This document shows positions 1 to 8,671 of a stretch of DNA of 64,000 nucleotides, piece by piece; the stretch's first letter is position 1, and each line of letters opens with the position of its first letter. Under the pieces are notes generated by a model. That model saw only the letters and a list, made by a program, of their open reading frames with translations, did not search any database and had not been told where the DNA came from. The translations under genes were made by a program, and so were the position numbers. Where the stretch lies: NCBI RefSeq assembly GCF_900451195.1, contig NZ_UGHR01000003.1, positions 186,001 to 250,000 on the forward strand, given 5' to 3'. The DNA comes from Iodobacter fluviatilis (GTDB taxonomy: Bacteria > Pseudomonadota > Gammaproteobacteria > Burkholderiales > Chitinibacteraceae).

Positions 1-49
1 TATTACTGTCATCAATCACCATAACTTTTACTCCGGCGAGCGTTGACAT
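1..49 (-). CDS. pilG: PilG-type response regulator, N-terminal fragment
   Basis: Partial gene cut by the window edge. The 16 readable codons give MSTLAGVKVMVIDDSN, the first beta strand and the acidic pocket (DD) of a CheY-like receiver domain. The wording is typical of PilG, the single-domain response regulator that acts with the Pil chemosensory system to control type IV pilus extension and twitching. A GGGGAAA purine tract lies about 5 bases before the ATG. Only the N-terminus is visible, so another receiver protein cannot be excluded. Pilin genes at the opposite edge of the window are compatible with a pilus role but are not adjacent. Confidence 0.6.
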   Translation of the reverse strand, partial: MSTLAGVKVMVIDDSN

Positions 50-208
50 TACATTTCCCCTTTTCAAAAGCCAGTATGTTTTCAGTATGGTTTTATCAGG
101 AGCTGGCAGAAATCATCATGATATGGCGCAGTATATGCGCTCAATTTTATCTGCAAGCGTTCTTAATCATAAAATAATAAGTTAATACTAAGTCAAGATG
201 CAGAGATA

Positions 209-251
209 CATAAAAAAAGAAACCCCGGTCTGAGCAGGCATCGACCGGGGC
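209..251 (-). terminator. Intrinsic terminator downstream of engB / candidate sRNA
   Basis: Read on the minus strand, an 8-bp stem CCCCGGTC/GACCGGGG (223-230 with 243-250) with a 12-nt loop is followed by a U-rich run (the A run at 212-222 on the plus strand). It would end transcripts arriving from engB or from the structured RNA just upstream of it. Confidence 0.75.
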
Positions 252-325
252 CATACAGGCTTTGGCACGTTGCCAAAGCACCCGCTCAGGGAGGAAAAAG
301 CGGGAGGTGCAGGGGCGCACCTAGA
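209..325 (-). ncRNA. Candidate structured small RNA with anti-SD loop
   Basis: On the minus strand four successive hairpins fit into about 115 nt: AGGTGC/GCACCT (305-322), CCCGC/GCGGG (281-306) whose loop carries CCTCCCT, GCTTTGGCA/TGCCAAAGC (259-279), and the terminator at 223-250. The first two share bases and are alternatives. The looped CCUCCC is complementary to a Shine-Dalgarno sequence, a feature of several trans-acting sRNAs. A weak promoter (TTGCAG, 16-nt spacer, TATCTT) ends near 329. This could also simply be a structured engB 3' UTR. The evidence is structural only. Confidence 0.4.
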
Positions 326-328
326 ATC

Positions 329-356
329 AAGATAGAACTATGTCATAAAACTGCAA
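329..356 (-). promoter_or_regulatory. Possible sigma-70 promoter for the candidate sRNA
   Basis: On the minus strand TTGCAG (351-356) and TATCTT (329-334) are separated by 16 nt, just beyond the engB stop codon. The match to consensus is only moderate (3/6 and 4/6), so this is a weak prediction made because it would place a start at the first hairpin. Confidence 0.25.
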
Positions 357-362
357 GCCCCT

Positions 363-1016
363 TTACTCCCCGTCTATCGGCTCTGAATGCTCCGAACTGG
401 CCTCTGCCTGCGACGCTTGGTAATTCATGGCATCAAACCAGCCACCAACTACCTTTTCTGCAATATCTGTTCCTAACTTTTTAGAGCTGGAGAACAGCTG
501 AACGGTAATCATCGATTCGTCAGCAAACTCAGCCTCTACCTTACGCAAAATCGCAGTTTGTTCCTGACGATTTAACTTATCGCATTTAGTCAGAATACAA
601 TGGATAGGTTTGCCTGTAGGACGGAACCAATCCAGCATCTGACGATCAAGCTCGGTCAGTGGACGACGTGAATCCATAATCAGCACTAAGCCAATCAGAT
701 TGCTCCGGCGCACCAAATACTGGCTTAATAATCTTTCCCAGTGTTGCCTAACTGACACAGGTACTTCAGCATAACCGTAACCTGGTAAATCGACTAGTCG
801 GTTATTAGCATTACCAAATTGAAAATAATTGATGTGTTGAGTACGGCCCGGTGTTTTAGAAACAAAGGCAAGCCGCGTATGATTGGCCAGTGTATTAATA
901 GCACTGGACTTGCCGGCATTAGAGCGTCCGGCGAATGCAACTTCCATACCGTCAGCCGGAAGAGCCTTCAGGTCGTTAACGGTTGTCAGGAATTGCAAGC
1001 CTTGGAAAAGCGACAT
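363..1016 (-). CDS. engB: Ribosome biogenesis GTP-binding protein EngB (YihA/YsxC)
   Basis: A 217-residue TrmE-Era-EngA-EngB family GTPase needed for late assembly of the large ribosomal subunit. G1 is GRSNAGKSS (residues 30-38), the G2 region is KTPGRTQ (54-60), G3 is DLPGYG (76-81), G4 is TKCD (143-146), and an SSSK G5 motif follows. Length is normal for the family (about 200). It is transcribed divergently from the cytochrome c4 gene, an arrangement common in betaproteobacteria next to cytochrome c maturation genes. The hydrophilic C-terminal tail after residue 198, rich in Glu and Ser, is probably disordered. Confidence 0.96.
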   Translation of the reverse strand: MSLFQGLQFLTTVNDLKALPADGMEVAFAGRSNAGKSSAINTLANHTRLAFVSKTPGRTQHINYFQFGNANNRLVDLPGYGYAEVPVSVRQHWERLLSQYLVRRSNLIGLVLIMDSRRPLTELDRQMLDWFRPTGKPIHCILTKCDKLNRQEQTAILRKVEAEFADESMITVQLFSSSKKLGTDIAEKVVGGWFDAMNYQASQAEASSEHSEPIDGE

Positions 1017-1259
1017 TGGGTAACCACTGTGGTTTGTGAACGGGTCTTGTTATAGAATACCAGCAATTGAATAATCTTCGGCCGGTTCAACTTATTGCAA
1101 AATTACTGCGATGCTCGCACCAGGCGCTAAAAACAACAAAAATCCTCATTTACTTTAGTAAATTCCAGTTTTTTTGTCCCGCCTGCCAGAGGCCTGCCCC
1201 GTTTAATTTTTCAACAAGCTGACATACCCGGCTACTTGCACTTTTGAGGACAAATGCTT

Positions 1260-1877
1260 ATGCGCCGTGCGCCTGTTGCAGCAATCATTGCCACACTATT
1301 GATGGTGGCCCCAACCGCGTTTGCCGCTGACGGCACGAAAGCAGATCCGGCAAAAGGTAAACTGTTGGTCGAGCAAGTCTGTGCAGCCTGTCATGGCATT
1401 GATGGCAATAGCGCAGCTTCTGCCAATCCCAGCCTTGCAGGCCAACATCCTGAATATATTGTAAAACAATTGAACGAGTTCAAGGCTGCTAAGCGAAAAA
1501 ATCCCGTGATGATGGGTATGGCAGCGCCTTTATCGCCAGCTGATATGAAAAACGTGGCAGAGTATTTCTCTGCCCAGCAAGCAAAAGATCGCGGCGCTTC
1601 TGATAAAGCCCTGATTGAAGCAGGTAAAAAAATCTACCGTGGTGGCATTATGGCTAAGGGCGTACCTGCCTGTATGGCCTGTCATGGCCCGTCTGGCGCA
1701 GGGATTCCCGGCCAATACCCACGCATGGGTGGCCAACATTCGGCATACACGCTGGCACAGCTGACTACTTTCCGCAGCGGCGAGCGTAACAACAATACGG
1801 TCATGACCGATGTTGCGGCCAGATTGTCAGATGCTGAAATCAAAGCCGTGGCTGAATACATCCAGGCTTTACATTAA
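1260..1877 (+). CDS. Dihaem cytochrome c4
   Basis: Periplasmic dihaem cytochrome c that carries electrons from the bc1 complex to terminal oxidases. A signal peptide with a hydrophobic core ends near AFA-AD. Two CxxCH haem sites, CAACH (about residue 41) and CMACH (about 138), lie in two homologous halves, each followed by candidate Met ligands (MMGM, and VMTD). I place the start at ATG 1260 because GAGGA at 1246-1250 lies 9 nt before it; the alternative ATG at 1254 is only 3 nt from that site. Its neighbours resB and ccsA encode the machinery that attaches haem to this class of protein. Confidence 0.92.
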   Translation: MRRAPVAAIIATLLMVAPTAFAADGTKADPAKGKLLVEQVCAACHGIDGNSAASANPSLAGQHPEYIVKQLNEFKAAKRKNPVMMGMAAPLSPADMKNVAEYFSAQQAKDRGASDKALIEAGKKIYRGGIMAKGVPACMACHGPSGAGIPGQYPRMGGQHSAYTLAQLTTFRSGERNNNTVMTDVAARLSDAEIKAVAEYIQALH

Positions 1878-1892
1878 TCAGACCGTAGAATG

Positions 1893-1926
1893 CACAGGTT
1901 TTTTATCATGAAAAACCTGTGTTTCT
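1893..1926 (+). terminator. Terminator after cytochrome c4
   Basis: An 11-bp stem (CACAGGTTTTT with AAAAACCTGTG, 1893-1921) with a 7-nt loop is followed by TTTCT. It lies 16 bases after the cytochrome c4 stop. Confidence 0.7.
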
Positions 1927-2004
1927 ATGCCTTATCGGAACTTTATCCGGTATCAGGGCTCTTTAGCTGACTAAACACCAGCTTATTTAGCAGATCCCTA
2001 AAAC

Positions 2005-2026
2005 AAGGGGCCTTTAGCCCCTTTTT
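2005..2026 (+). terminator. Second terminator-like hairpin abutting the resB start
   Basis: AAGGGGC/GCCCCTT with a CTTTA loop (2005-2023) and a T run to 2026 ends 7 nt before the resB ATG at 2034, where a ribosome binding site would be expected. It could terminate read-through from cytochrome c4 or act as an attenuator or translational control for resB. Confidence 0.5.
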
Positions 2027-2033
2027 GAATTCT

Positions 2034-4046
2034 ATGACACCCAAAACTTCATTCCCAAAAGCATTGTACGAATTATTTTCGTCAATGCGTTTTGCCGTAA
2101 GCCTGCTGACTATCCTCGCTATCTCTTCGATTATTGGCACGGTTTTAAAACAAAATGAGCCTTACGCCAATTATAAAATTGAGTTTGGTGAGTTCTGGTT
2201 TCAAGTATTTCACCCGCTTGGCCTGTTTGATGTCTACCACAGCGCTTGGTTTTTGCTGATACTAAGCTTTCTTGTGCTTTCAACCAGCCTGTGTATTTGG
2301 CGGCAAATGCCCGGAATTTGGAAAGATATTCGGGGTTATCGTGAAAACGCCAGCAATAATTCATTGCGTTTGATGTCGCACAATATCGAATTAAACAGTG
2401 AATTACCCACCGAAGATGTCATCGACACACTGGCCAACCGGGGCTACCGCAGCCGCATTCGTGAAGAGAATGGCCAAGTCTTGATTGCAGCCAAAAAAGG
2501 CAGCTTTCAGCGCTTAGGCTATGTATTTGCCCATTCGGCGATTGTGGTGATCTGTATTGGTGGCTTGCTTGACGGAAATGTGCCGCTCAAATTAACCGAG
2601 CTGTTTGGCTTTAAAACACCAGAAACGCGTGATTTGCCGCAGAGCAAAGTCCCCCTGCAAAGTCGCTTGCCCGAAGATAATTTATCTTTCCGCGGTAATG
2701 TCACCCTGCCCGAAGGATCCGTTGGCGATGTGATTTTCTTAAATGCAGGCCAAGGCTATTTTGTTCAGGATCTGCCCTTTGCAGTACGCCTGAATAAATT
2801 TTATATCGAGCATTATTCAACCGGGCAGCCCAAACTCTTTGCCAGTGATATTGATTTGCTGGACAAAAAAACCGGAACCGTGCTTAAAAGAGCAAAAGTA
2901 GAAGTCAATAAACCTCTAATTTACAAAGGGGTAGCCGTTTATCAAGCCAGCTTTGGCGATGGTGGCTCCCTGCTGAAAATGCAGCGCTGGAATTTAAACA
3001 ATCACAGCGCACAAGCATTTGAAGTTCGCTCACAATCCAGCCAGAGCATGCAAATCAATGGCCAGGCCTTTCAATTAGAAATGGGTGATTTCCGCCCGTT
3101 CAATATTGAAAACATGGGTAAAGTAGCCAATAACGCGATGGCAGTCAGTAAATTTGCCCAAGCCATGGCCTCGGCACAAGCAGTGCAAAGCGAGCACAAC
3201 CTCAAAAATATTGGTCCGTCGATACAATTTAAATTACGCGATAAAAACGGCCAAGCCACTGAATACCTGAATTACTTTGCTCCATTTTTTGAAAAGGGCG
3301 CTGGCTATGCCGTTACAGGCATGCGCACCGAAGTAGCAGCGCCATTCCAATTTATTCGTATCCCTCTGGATAAAGACCTAGAACCGAACACCTTTATGCG
3401 TTTGCGGGCCAGCCTGCTCGATAAATCGCTTTACCCGGAAATTGCCCGCCGAACTGCAGCAAAAGCCTTCCAAAGCGGCGGAATTACCAAAGAAGGCGAA
3501 GCGCAATTTAAAGACGTCACTATCGGGGTACTTACGCGTTTTAGTGAAGGAGGTTTCCCTGCCATCGAAAGTTTCCTCGATCAGAAAGTGCCCAAAGAGC
3601 AGCGCCAGACTGTAGCCCAAACCTATATCAAGATCCTGCAAGGTACGGTCATTGATGCAATGGATGTAGCACAAGGAAAAGCGGGCCTGCCTGTACTGCC
3701 AATTGATGAAACACAATACCGCTTCCTGATGGATAGCTTGGTTGCAGTCAGCAGCCTGTATGAGTATGGCCCGCCTGTCTGGCTGCAAGCCAGCAGCTTT
3801 GATGAAGTCAAAGCCAGTGGATTTCAAATTACCCGTGCACCCGGCCAAAATATTGTGTATTTAGGTTCTTTATTTTTGGTGATCGGTATTTTCTGTATGT
3901 TTTATATTCGGGAAAACCGGGTTTGGGTACGTCTTTCCGCTGGCAAAACCCTGATTGCCATGAGTAGTAACCGCAAGAATTCTGATCTGGATCGTGAATT
4001 TACCGAGCTCACCACTGATTTGGCTGCAAAAGGAAAAACACCATGA
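2034..4046 (+). CDS. resB: Cytochrome c biogenesis protein ResB (CcsB-type)
   Basis: Integral membrane subunit of the System II cytochrome c synthetase, which works with CcsA to move haem across the membrane and join it to apocytochromes. The N-terminus has the family pattern (SMRFAVSLLTILAISSIIGT, first membrane helix), a second helix near residue 75, a third near 165 (YVFAHSAIVVICIGGL), a large periplasmic region, and a last helix near 610. The length of 670 residues is usual for proteobacterial ResB. ATG 2034 is preferred over the in-frame TTG at 2025, although neither has a clear Shine-Dalgarno because a hairpin occupies the site. It overlaps ccsA by ATGA. Confidence 0.92.
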   Translation: MTPKTSFPKALYELFSSMRFAVSLLTILAISSIIGTVLKQNEPYANYKIEFGEFWFQVFHPLGLFDVYHSAWFLLILSFLVLSTSLCIWRQMPGIWKDIRGYRENASNNSLRLMSHNIELNSELPTEDVIDTLANRGYRSRIREENGQVLIAAKKGSFQRLGYVFAHSAIVVICIGGLLDGNVPLKLTELFGFKTPETRDLPQSKVPLQSRLPEDNLSFRGNVTLPEGSVGDVIFLNAGQGYFVQDLPFAVRLNKFYIEHYSTGQPKLFASDIDLLDKKTGTVLKRAKVEVNKPLIYKGVAVYQASFGDGGSLLKMQRWNLNNHSAQAFEVRSQSSQSMQINGQAFQLEMGDFRPFNIENMGKVANNAMAVSKFAQAMASAQAVQSEHNLKNIGPSIQFKLRDKNGQATEYLNYFAPFFEKGAGYAVTGMRTEVAAPFQFIRIPLDKDLEPNTFMRLRASLLDKSLYPEIARRTAAKAFQSGGITKEGEAQFKDVTIGVLTRFSEGGFPAIESFLDQKVPKEQRQTVAQTYIKILQGTVIDAMDVAQGKAGLPVLPIDETQYRFLMDSLVAVSSLYEYGPPVWLQASSFDEVKASGFQITRAPGQNIVYLGSLFLVIGIFCMFYIRENRVWVRLSAGKTLIAMSSNRKNSDLDREFTELTTDLAAKGKTP

Positions 4047-5173
4047 GTATCTCCAAGCGCCGCTTATCACCATTCGACATGGTGTTTACCGGCCTGATTA
4101 TCGCTGCAGGCCTGTTTGCCTATAAGCGCTATGCATCATTTATGGATTATTACGAAGAAGGCATCTTATTAGCCGCTGTTGCAGCCATTGTGTGGTTTGG
4201 CCGCTTCTGGCCCGCCATGCGGGTTTTTCTTCCTGTCAGTGCACTTTTTTCACTTGCAAGCATTGGCTTGTATCAAGGCACGCTTGCTAATGGACAAAAC
4301 GTCTTTTGGTTAAAGTATATTTTGTCCAGCCAATCGGCCGTCATGTGGATGTGCGTGCTTTATTTGCTGGCAACCTTAATGTACTGGCTGGGAATGTTGC
4401 GCCGTTCCAACACCGCACTCGGCATCGCAAGCAGCTTAACCTGGGCCGCTGCATCGGCGGCTCTGATCTCAAAATTAGTGCGTTGGTATGAAAGCTATCT
4501 GATTGGTGCCGACGTTGGCCATATTCCTGTTTCAAATTTATACGAAGTTTTTATTCTGTTTTGCCTGATTACGACACTGATGTATCTGTACTACGAGCAA
4601 AAATTTAAAGCACAAGGAATGGCCAAAACCATGGGTGCCTTCGTGCTGCCCATTATTCTGGCTGCAGTCGGTTTTATTCTTTGGTACAGCGTTGATCGCC
4701 AAGCGCATGAAATTCAACCGCTAATCCCCGCATTGCAATCTTGGTGGATGAAAATACACGTCCCTGCCAACTTTGTAGGCTACGGTGCCTTTGCCCTTTC
4801 AGCAGGGCTGGGGGCCGCCCAGCTTTTGGTTTCAAAAGGCATTTTATCCAGCCGCCTGCCAAGCTACGAAACACTTGGCGAGGTCATGTATAAAGCCATT
4901 TCGATTGGTTTTCTATTCTTCACAATTGCCACCATTTTAGGCGCAATGTGGGCCGCTGAAGCATGGGGTGGTTACTGGAGCTGGGATCCAAAAGAAACCT
5001 GGGCGCTGATTGTATGGCTGAACTATGCCTCATGGCTGCATATGCGCTTAGTAAAAGGCTGGCGTGGCAATGTGCTGGCATGGTGGGCGCTGATTGGCCT
5101 GCTGGTCACCAGCTTTGCGTTTATTGGCGTAAATATGTTTTTATCCGGCTTGCATTCCTATGGCGGCCTTTAA
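4043..5173 (+). CDS. ccsA: Cytochrome c biogenesis protein CcsA/ResC (haem-handling subunit)
   Basis: A multi-spanning membrane protein (376 residues) of the haem-handling family. The tryptophan-rich WWD signature WGGYWSWDPKETW is at about residues 306-318. Conserved histidines suited to haem ligation are seen before it (HVPANF) and after it (WLHMRL, LHSYGG). It forms the channel and synthetase with ResB, with which it overlaps by four bases (ATGA), implying translational coupling. It is often annotated CcsB in proteobacteria. A strong terminator follows, so the two genes form one unit. Confidence 0.94.
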   Translation: MSISKRRLSPFDMVFTGLIIAAGLFAYKRYASFMDYYEEGILLAAVAAIVWFGRFWPAMRVFLPVSALFSLASIGLYQGTLANGQNVFWLKYILSSQSAVMWMCVLYLLATLMYWLGMLRRSNTALGIASSLTWAAASAALISKLVRWYESYLIGADVGHIPVSNLYEVFILFCLITTLMYLYYEQKFKAQGMAKTMGAFVLPIILAAVGFILWYSVDRQAHEIQPLIPALQSWWMKIHVPANFVGYGAFALSAGLGAAQLLVSKGILSSRLPSYETLGEVMYKAISIGFLFFTIATILGAMWAAEAWGGYWSWDPKETWALIVWLNYASWLHMRLVKGWRGNVLAWWALIGLLVTSFAFIGVNMFLSGLHSYGGL

Positions 5174-5202
5174 GCAGCATTTTATTCCTAGTTATATCGT
5201 AT

Positions 5203-5236
5203 AAAAAATCGCCCCTCATTCAGGGGCGATTTTTTT
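5203..5236 (+). terminator. Strong intrinsic terminator after ccsA
   Basis: A 9-bp GC-rich stem ATCGCCCCT/AGGGGCGAT (5208-5216 with 5222-5230) with a 5-nt loop is flanked by an A run and followed by seven T residues. It is symmetrical and could work in both directions, but only plus-strand genes lie upstream. Confidence 0.9.
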
Positions 5237-5385
5237 ATGTATTTTTCTAATAGGTCTAAGCATGTAGTTTTATAAGATTTAAACAAATATAAACATATCC
5301 ATCATTAATTTTTTATATTATTCATGTTGGCTTATAGGTCAGAGTACGTTAACCTATTTACACACAATCCTCTCTGGTCATAAAA

Positions 5386-5859
5386 ATGGATCAGCCGCGT
5401 TTCACTAAGACCGCAAAAGGTAGTAAAGAAATTGAAGAACGCAGCGGCTTGCTTTCTTCCGTTGCCCGTCGCATTTTAATTATGGTCGACGGAAAAAGAA
5501 CCCGCAGCGATCTGTTACAGGCATTTAGCTTAGCCGAATTAGAAGAAGGTCTATCAAGGCTTGAGCTGCTTAAAATGATAGAAGAAAGCCACGGCCCGGC
5601 AAATAGCCACGAAGGGGTGAGTATCAATCAAAGGGCGCTCGCTCAAATCCGCCAGATGATGTATATGAGCAATCAGCAATATCTGGCTGGCCAGTTAGAT
5701 CGCTTTTTAGATAAAGACTTTGCACTTATTCACGACCGGGCTGGTTTAGAGCCGGTATTAGAACACTGGCATCGCCTGTTATGCGATGCAGGCCATGAAG
5801 TCACCGCTTATGCCTATCTCCGGCAAATTAAAACCACGCTGGGGTGGAGCAAAAAATAA
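5386..5859 (+). CDS. Uncharacterised 157-residue protein
   Basis: I do not recognise a characterised family. The protein is soluble, with no signal peptide or membrane helix. Residues 15-65 look like a small helical or winged-helix fold (SSVARRILIMVDGKRTRSDLLQAF, then a helix rich in Glu and Leu), a pattern seen at the N-terminus of uncharacterised betaproteobacterial regulatory proteins. The C-terminal half (70-157) is predicted helical. It stands alone between a strong terminator and a convergent TPR gene. No clear Shine-Dalgarno precedes the ATG, and the upstream 150 bases are AT-rich. Coding potential looks real. Confidence 0.7.
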   Translation: MDQPRFTKTAKGSKEIEERSGLLSSVARRILIMVDGKRTRSDLLQAFSLAELEEGLSRLELLKMIEESHGPANSHEGVSINQRALAQIRQMMYMSNQQYLAGQLDRFLDKDFALIHDRAGLEPVLEHWHRLLCDAGHEVTAYAYLRQIKTTLGWSKK

Positions 5860-5902
5860 GCAGCAGCTTAGACATTTTATTAATAATATTCAACAACTTA
5901 CA

Positions 5903-6928
5903 CTACAAATGGCGCATACGGCTTTGCGTTTCTAATTGCAAAATATGCTGCTTGTGCTTTGCGCTGATTTTAAATTTTTCTGTATCTTCATTTTGAATCA
6001 GCGCATTAAAAGCAGGCAAAGCCAATTCATAATTTTGCCGTGACAAATGCCATTGAATTAAAGCCGTATTACAACGATTTTGTAGTGTTTTTATACCGCC
6101 TGATTTTGCCAGACTTAAGGCCTGCAGCAATATTGTACCGGCATTATTTTCACCCAATGCCAGCAATACTTCTGCCAGTGCCGTTAAAGCATGGGCTTTA
6201 CCCCATAAATTATCATTTTGATCACTCAGAGTAAAAGCAGTTTCAAGCTCTATTTTAGCCTGAGCCCATTGTTTTTGTTCCGCATGTACAACACCCAGAT
6301 AATAAATTATTTCAGCCGACCAAATAGGGTTCACAACCGATTGCTGTAATAGTTTTTCTGCTTCAGCCAGACATTGCAAAGCATATGAAAAACGTTTTAA
6401 GCGGCAAGTATCGCTGGCCACATTCAGCAATACCTCACACTTTAAATGATCACTGCCTAATTTACGCGCCAGCTCCAGTGCCAGTTCATTAAATCCCAAT
6501 GCAGCCTGATCGTCACCAAAGCCAATATAAACCTGGCTAATGCCCATATAGATACGGGCACATAGTTTTCTATTTTTTAATTTACGCGCAATGATGAGCG
6601 CATCAGACCAATAATCAAGCGCAATCAGCGGTTCATTGCTTAATAAATGCGAAAACCCCAGCAGGATCAGGGTTTCAGTTTGCTCCTTCAGACACCCCGC
6701 TGCTTTAAAACTAAGCATGCCCGCTGAAAATGCCTGCTGCGCCTTAAGATGCTCACTTAAATGCTGCCACGAGTGCCCCAAAATCACCTGAGCCATCGCC
6801 AGAAGCCGGGGCTCATCAAAAGTATTCTGCAGTAGCTGCCCGGCCTCTGCCGGCGAAGGAGGCGAGCCACAATATGATTCCCTGGCCAGGATTTCCAATT
6901 GGGTGGCAAACTGTAGTTTTGCGCTCAT
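5903..6928 (-). CDS. TPR-repeat protein
   Basis: A 341-residue soluble protein consisting of helical pairs with the TPR spacing (for example ALDYWSDALIIARKL, ALGFNELALELARKL, ALQCLAEAEKLL, AKIELETAFTL). It has no signal peptide or catalytic domain, so a scaffold or protein-binding role is inferred. Its start overlaps the stop of the upstream TPR/GGDEF gene by ATGA, so the two are probably translated together and may work as partners. It is the last gene of a four-gene minus-strand operon. Confidence 0.8.
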   Translation of the reverse strand: MSAKLQFATQLEILARESYCGSPPSPAEAGQLLQNTFDEPRLLAMAQVILGHSWQHLSEHLKAQQAFSAGMLSFKAAGCLKEQTETLILLGFSHLLSNEPLIALDYWSDALIIARKLKNRKLCARIYMGISQVYIGFGDDQAALGFNELALELARKLGSDHLKCEVLLNVASDTCRLKRFSYALQCLAEAEKLLQQSVVNPIWSAEIIYYLGVVHAEQKQWAQAKIELETAFTLSDQNDNLWGKAHALTALAEVLLALGENNAGTILLQALSLAKSGGIKTLQNRCNTALIQWHLSRQNYELALPAFNALIQNEDTEKFKISAKHKQHILQLETQSRMRHL

Positions 6929-8223
6929 CGGGTTTCTTCATCCCAAAACAATTGCCCCAGCCCCTGTCGCTGCCCCAGAAAAAAAGCCAGATCAGCCCGA
7001 AGTTGTAAAATTTCGGCGGTATCCCCTACCTGAAAAAATGCCCCGCCCATGCTGATACTCAGGGACTCAGGCAAATGGGCATATTCCAATAAAGCAATAT
7101 CCTGCTGCACTCGTGCAGAAAATTGCTCAATCTCTGCCTTTTCTAAAGCCAAAAATACCAATGCAAACGTGCCTGATCCACTGCAGACCAAAACAGCCTT
7201 AGCGGGTAAATGGCGCTGTAAAATGCGTGCCAGTTGATGATAAGCAATGCTGGCCAGCTCACTGCCAAACACCTCACGGATACTGGCAAACTGATCAATC
7301 CCAATGCTAAGCATACAAAGCGCCACATCTTCACGAGCCTGATCCAGCAAGCCCGGCCAGCATATTTCCAGATAGCGAGCATTATGCAGGCCGGTCAGCT
7401 CATCACGGAAAGTGACGTTTTCCAGCTCCTGTACCTGCTGATGCTGTGCCACGTTTTTCTCACGCAATAATTCAATTTCAATTTCACTGGTCATGTGCCG
7501 CAGCTTGTATTCCACCGCAGCCAAACGCCTGGGGCGTGTTTTTTTTTGTACCTTGGAAGCAATCTGCAAGGCTTGCATAAAATGAGCCGCTGATTCAGAG
7601 AACTGCCCCAGCTCCTGATAGGCACGAGCCAGCTCTGCGTATATTTCACGCTGGGCATTAGGAAGTAAGTGCATGTATTTTTGAACAATACTCACGCCAT
7701 CGTGATACTCAGAGCGCACCTTCGCCCGGCCTTGCAACTTAAGCAGTGACAAACCACAGCTGGCCATCGCCACCGGGTCATCCTGATACAGTACGAGCGC
7801 CTTTTCAATCAGGCTGAGCGCTGGCAGCCATTGCTCCTGCACGATGCAGAGCTGGCTTAAGCGCTCCAACAAATAAGGGCATTGGTATAGCTGAGGGTTG
7901 GCCACAACCTGCTGCATCATGGCGCGGGCCATCTCTTGCTGATTTAATTCCCACAGATCGGCAGCCAAACCCAGCCTTGCCGCACAAATCAAGTAGACAT
8001 CATCCCCTGCCAGTTGCAAGCCATATTGGTTGAGCGCTAACGCCCGCTCCGCCTGGCCCGTTTCACGGAATAAATGCGCCAACTCGATCCAATAAATGCT
8101 TTCATTTCCGCTGGTCTCAAGCGATTCCTCTATACCCTCCAAAAAGCTGGAGACTGCCAGAGCATGCTCACCCTGCCGGTAGAAGCTGCGCCCTTTAAGC
8201 AGGCGCTCTTGCTGGTGACTCAT
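6925..8223 (-). CDS. TPR protein with degenerate GGDEF domain
   Basis: The N-terminal 235 residues form TPR-like helical pairs, a short coiled coil follows (about 245-270), and residues 272-430 match a diguanylate cyclase fold, beginning DELTGLHNARYLE. The catalytic signature is altered: GSGTF (about 349-353) replaces GGDEF, and the usual DIDxFKxxND stretch reads GIDQFASIRE. Cyclic di-GMP synthesis is therefore unlikely; a regulatory or scaffold role is inferred. I use ATG 8223 (MSHQQE...) because the longer frame to 8298 runs into dgkA and has a non-TPR leader. The gene overlaps the next TPR gene by ATGA. Confidence 0.82.
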   Translation of the reverse strand: MSHQQERLLKGRSFYRQGEHALAVSSFLEGIEESLETSGNESIYWIELAHLFRETGQAERALALNQYGLQLAGDDVYLICAARLGLAADLWELNQQEMARAMMQQVVANPQLYQCPYLLERLSQLCIVQEQWLPALSLIEKALVLYQDDPVAMASCGLSLLKLQGRAKVRSEYHDGVSIVQKYMHLLPNAQREIYAELARAYQELGQFSESAAHFMQALQIASKVQKKTRPRRLAAVEYKLRHMTSEIEIELLREKNVAQHQQVQELENVTFRDELTGLHNARYLEICWPGLLDQAREDVALCMLSIGIDQFASIREVFGSELASIAYHQLARILQRHLPAKAVLVCSGSGTFALVFLALEKAEIEQFSARVQQDIALLEYAHLPESLSISMGGAFFQVGDTAEILQLRADLAFFLGQRQGLGQLFWDEETR

Positions 8224-8284
8224 AGTAATCTTCACATCCGGGCAGGCAGTACAAAGGAGCTGTACGTCATAAAAAACAGAGCAA

Positions 8285-8671
8285 TCAGCCCAGCACAACC
8301 AAACACCACATCAAGGCTAAATTCAGCAGGCAGACCAATTGCGCCGCACTACCTAAATCTTTGGCACGCTTAGCCAGCTCATGACGCTCTAGGGAGGTGT
8401 GATCTACCGCGGCCTCAATGGCCGAATTAAGCAGCTCAACAATCATACTGGCCAGATGACTGCCTATCAGTAATGCCCTGCCCCAATGAGGCAGCCCTGG
8501 AATTAAAAACGCACAGGGAATACCAAGCAGCGCCAGCAAAGTAACCTGACGAAATGCGGCTTCATTCAGCCAGCCTGCTTTTAGACCATCGATGGAATAA
8601 CCCAGAGCATTAAAAATGCGGGCGACTCCTGTTTTACCTTTAAATGGGCTTTCCAACACATTAAACTCCAT
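8285..8671 (-). CDS. dgkA: Diacylglycerol kinase
   Basis: A small integral membrane kinase (128 residues, E. coli DgkA 122) that phosphorylates diacylglycerol to phosphatidate, recycling lipid released during envelope glycan synthesis. It has an amphipathic N-terminus (RIFNALGYSIDGLKAGW), three hydrophobic segments, and the signature VELLNSAIEAAVDHTSLERHELAKRAKD (about 78-105) containing the catalytic Glu and metal-binding Glu. ATG 8671 is chosen because the longer frame begins with TTG at 8713 and would overlap the upstream gene by more than 50 bases. It follows a membrane protein gene with an 11-base overlap. Confidence 0.93.
   Translation of the reverse strand: MEFNVLESPFKGKTGVARIFNALGYSIDGLKAGWLNEAAFRQVTLLALLGIPCAFLIPGLPHWGRALLIGSHLASMIVELLNSAIEAAVDHTSLERHELAKRAKDLGSAAQLVCLLNLALMWCLVVLG

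Noticed and set aside
3378..3848. 156-codon antisense ORF inside resB
   Set aside because: Lies wholly within a well-supported gene, has no recognisable motif or ribosome binding site; a frame shadow.
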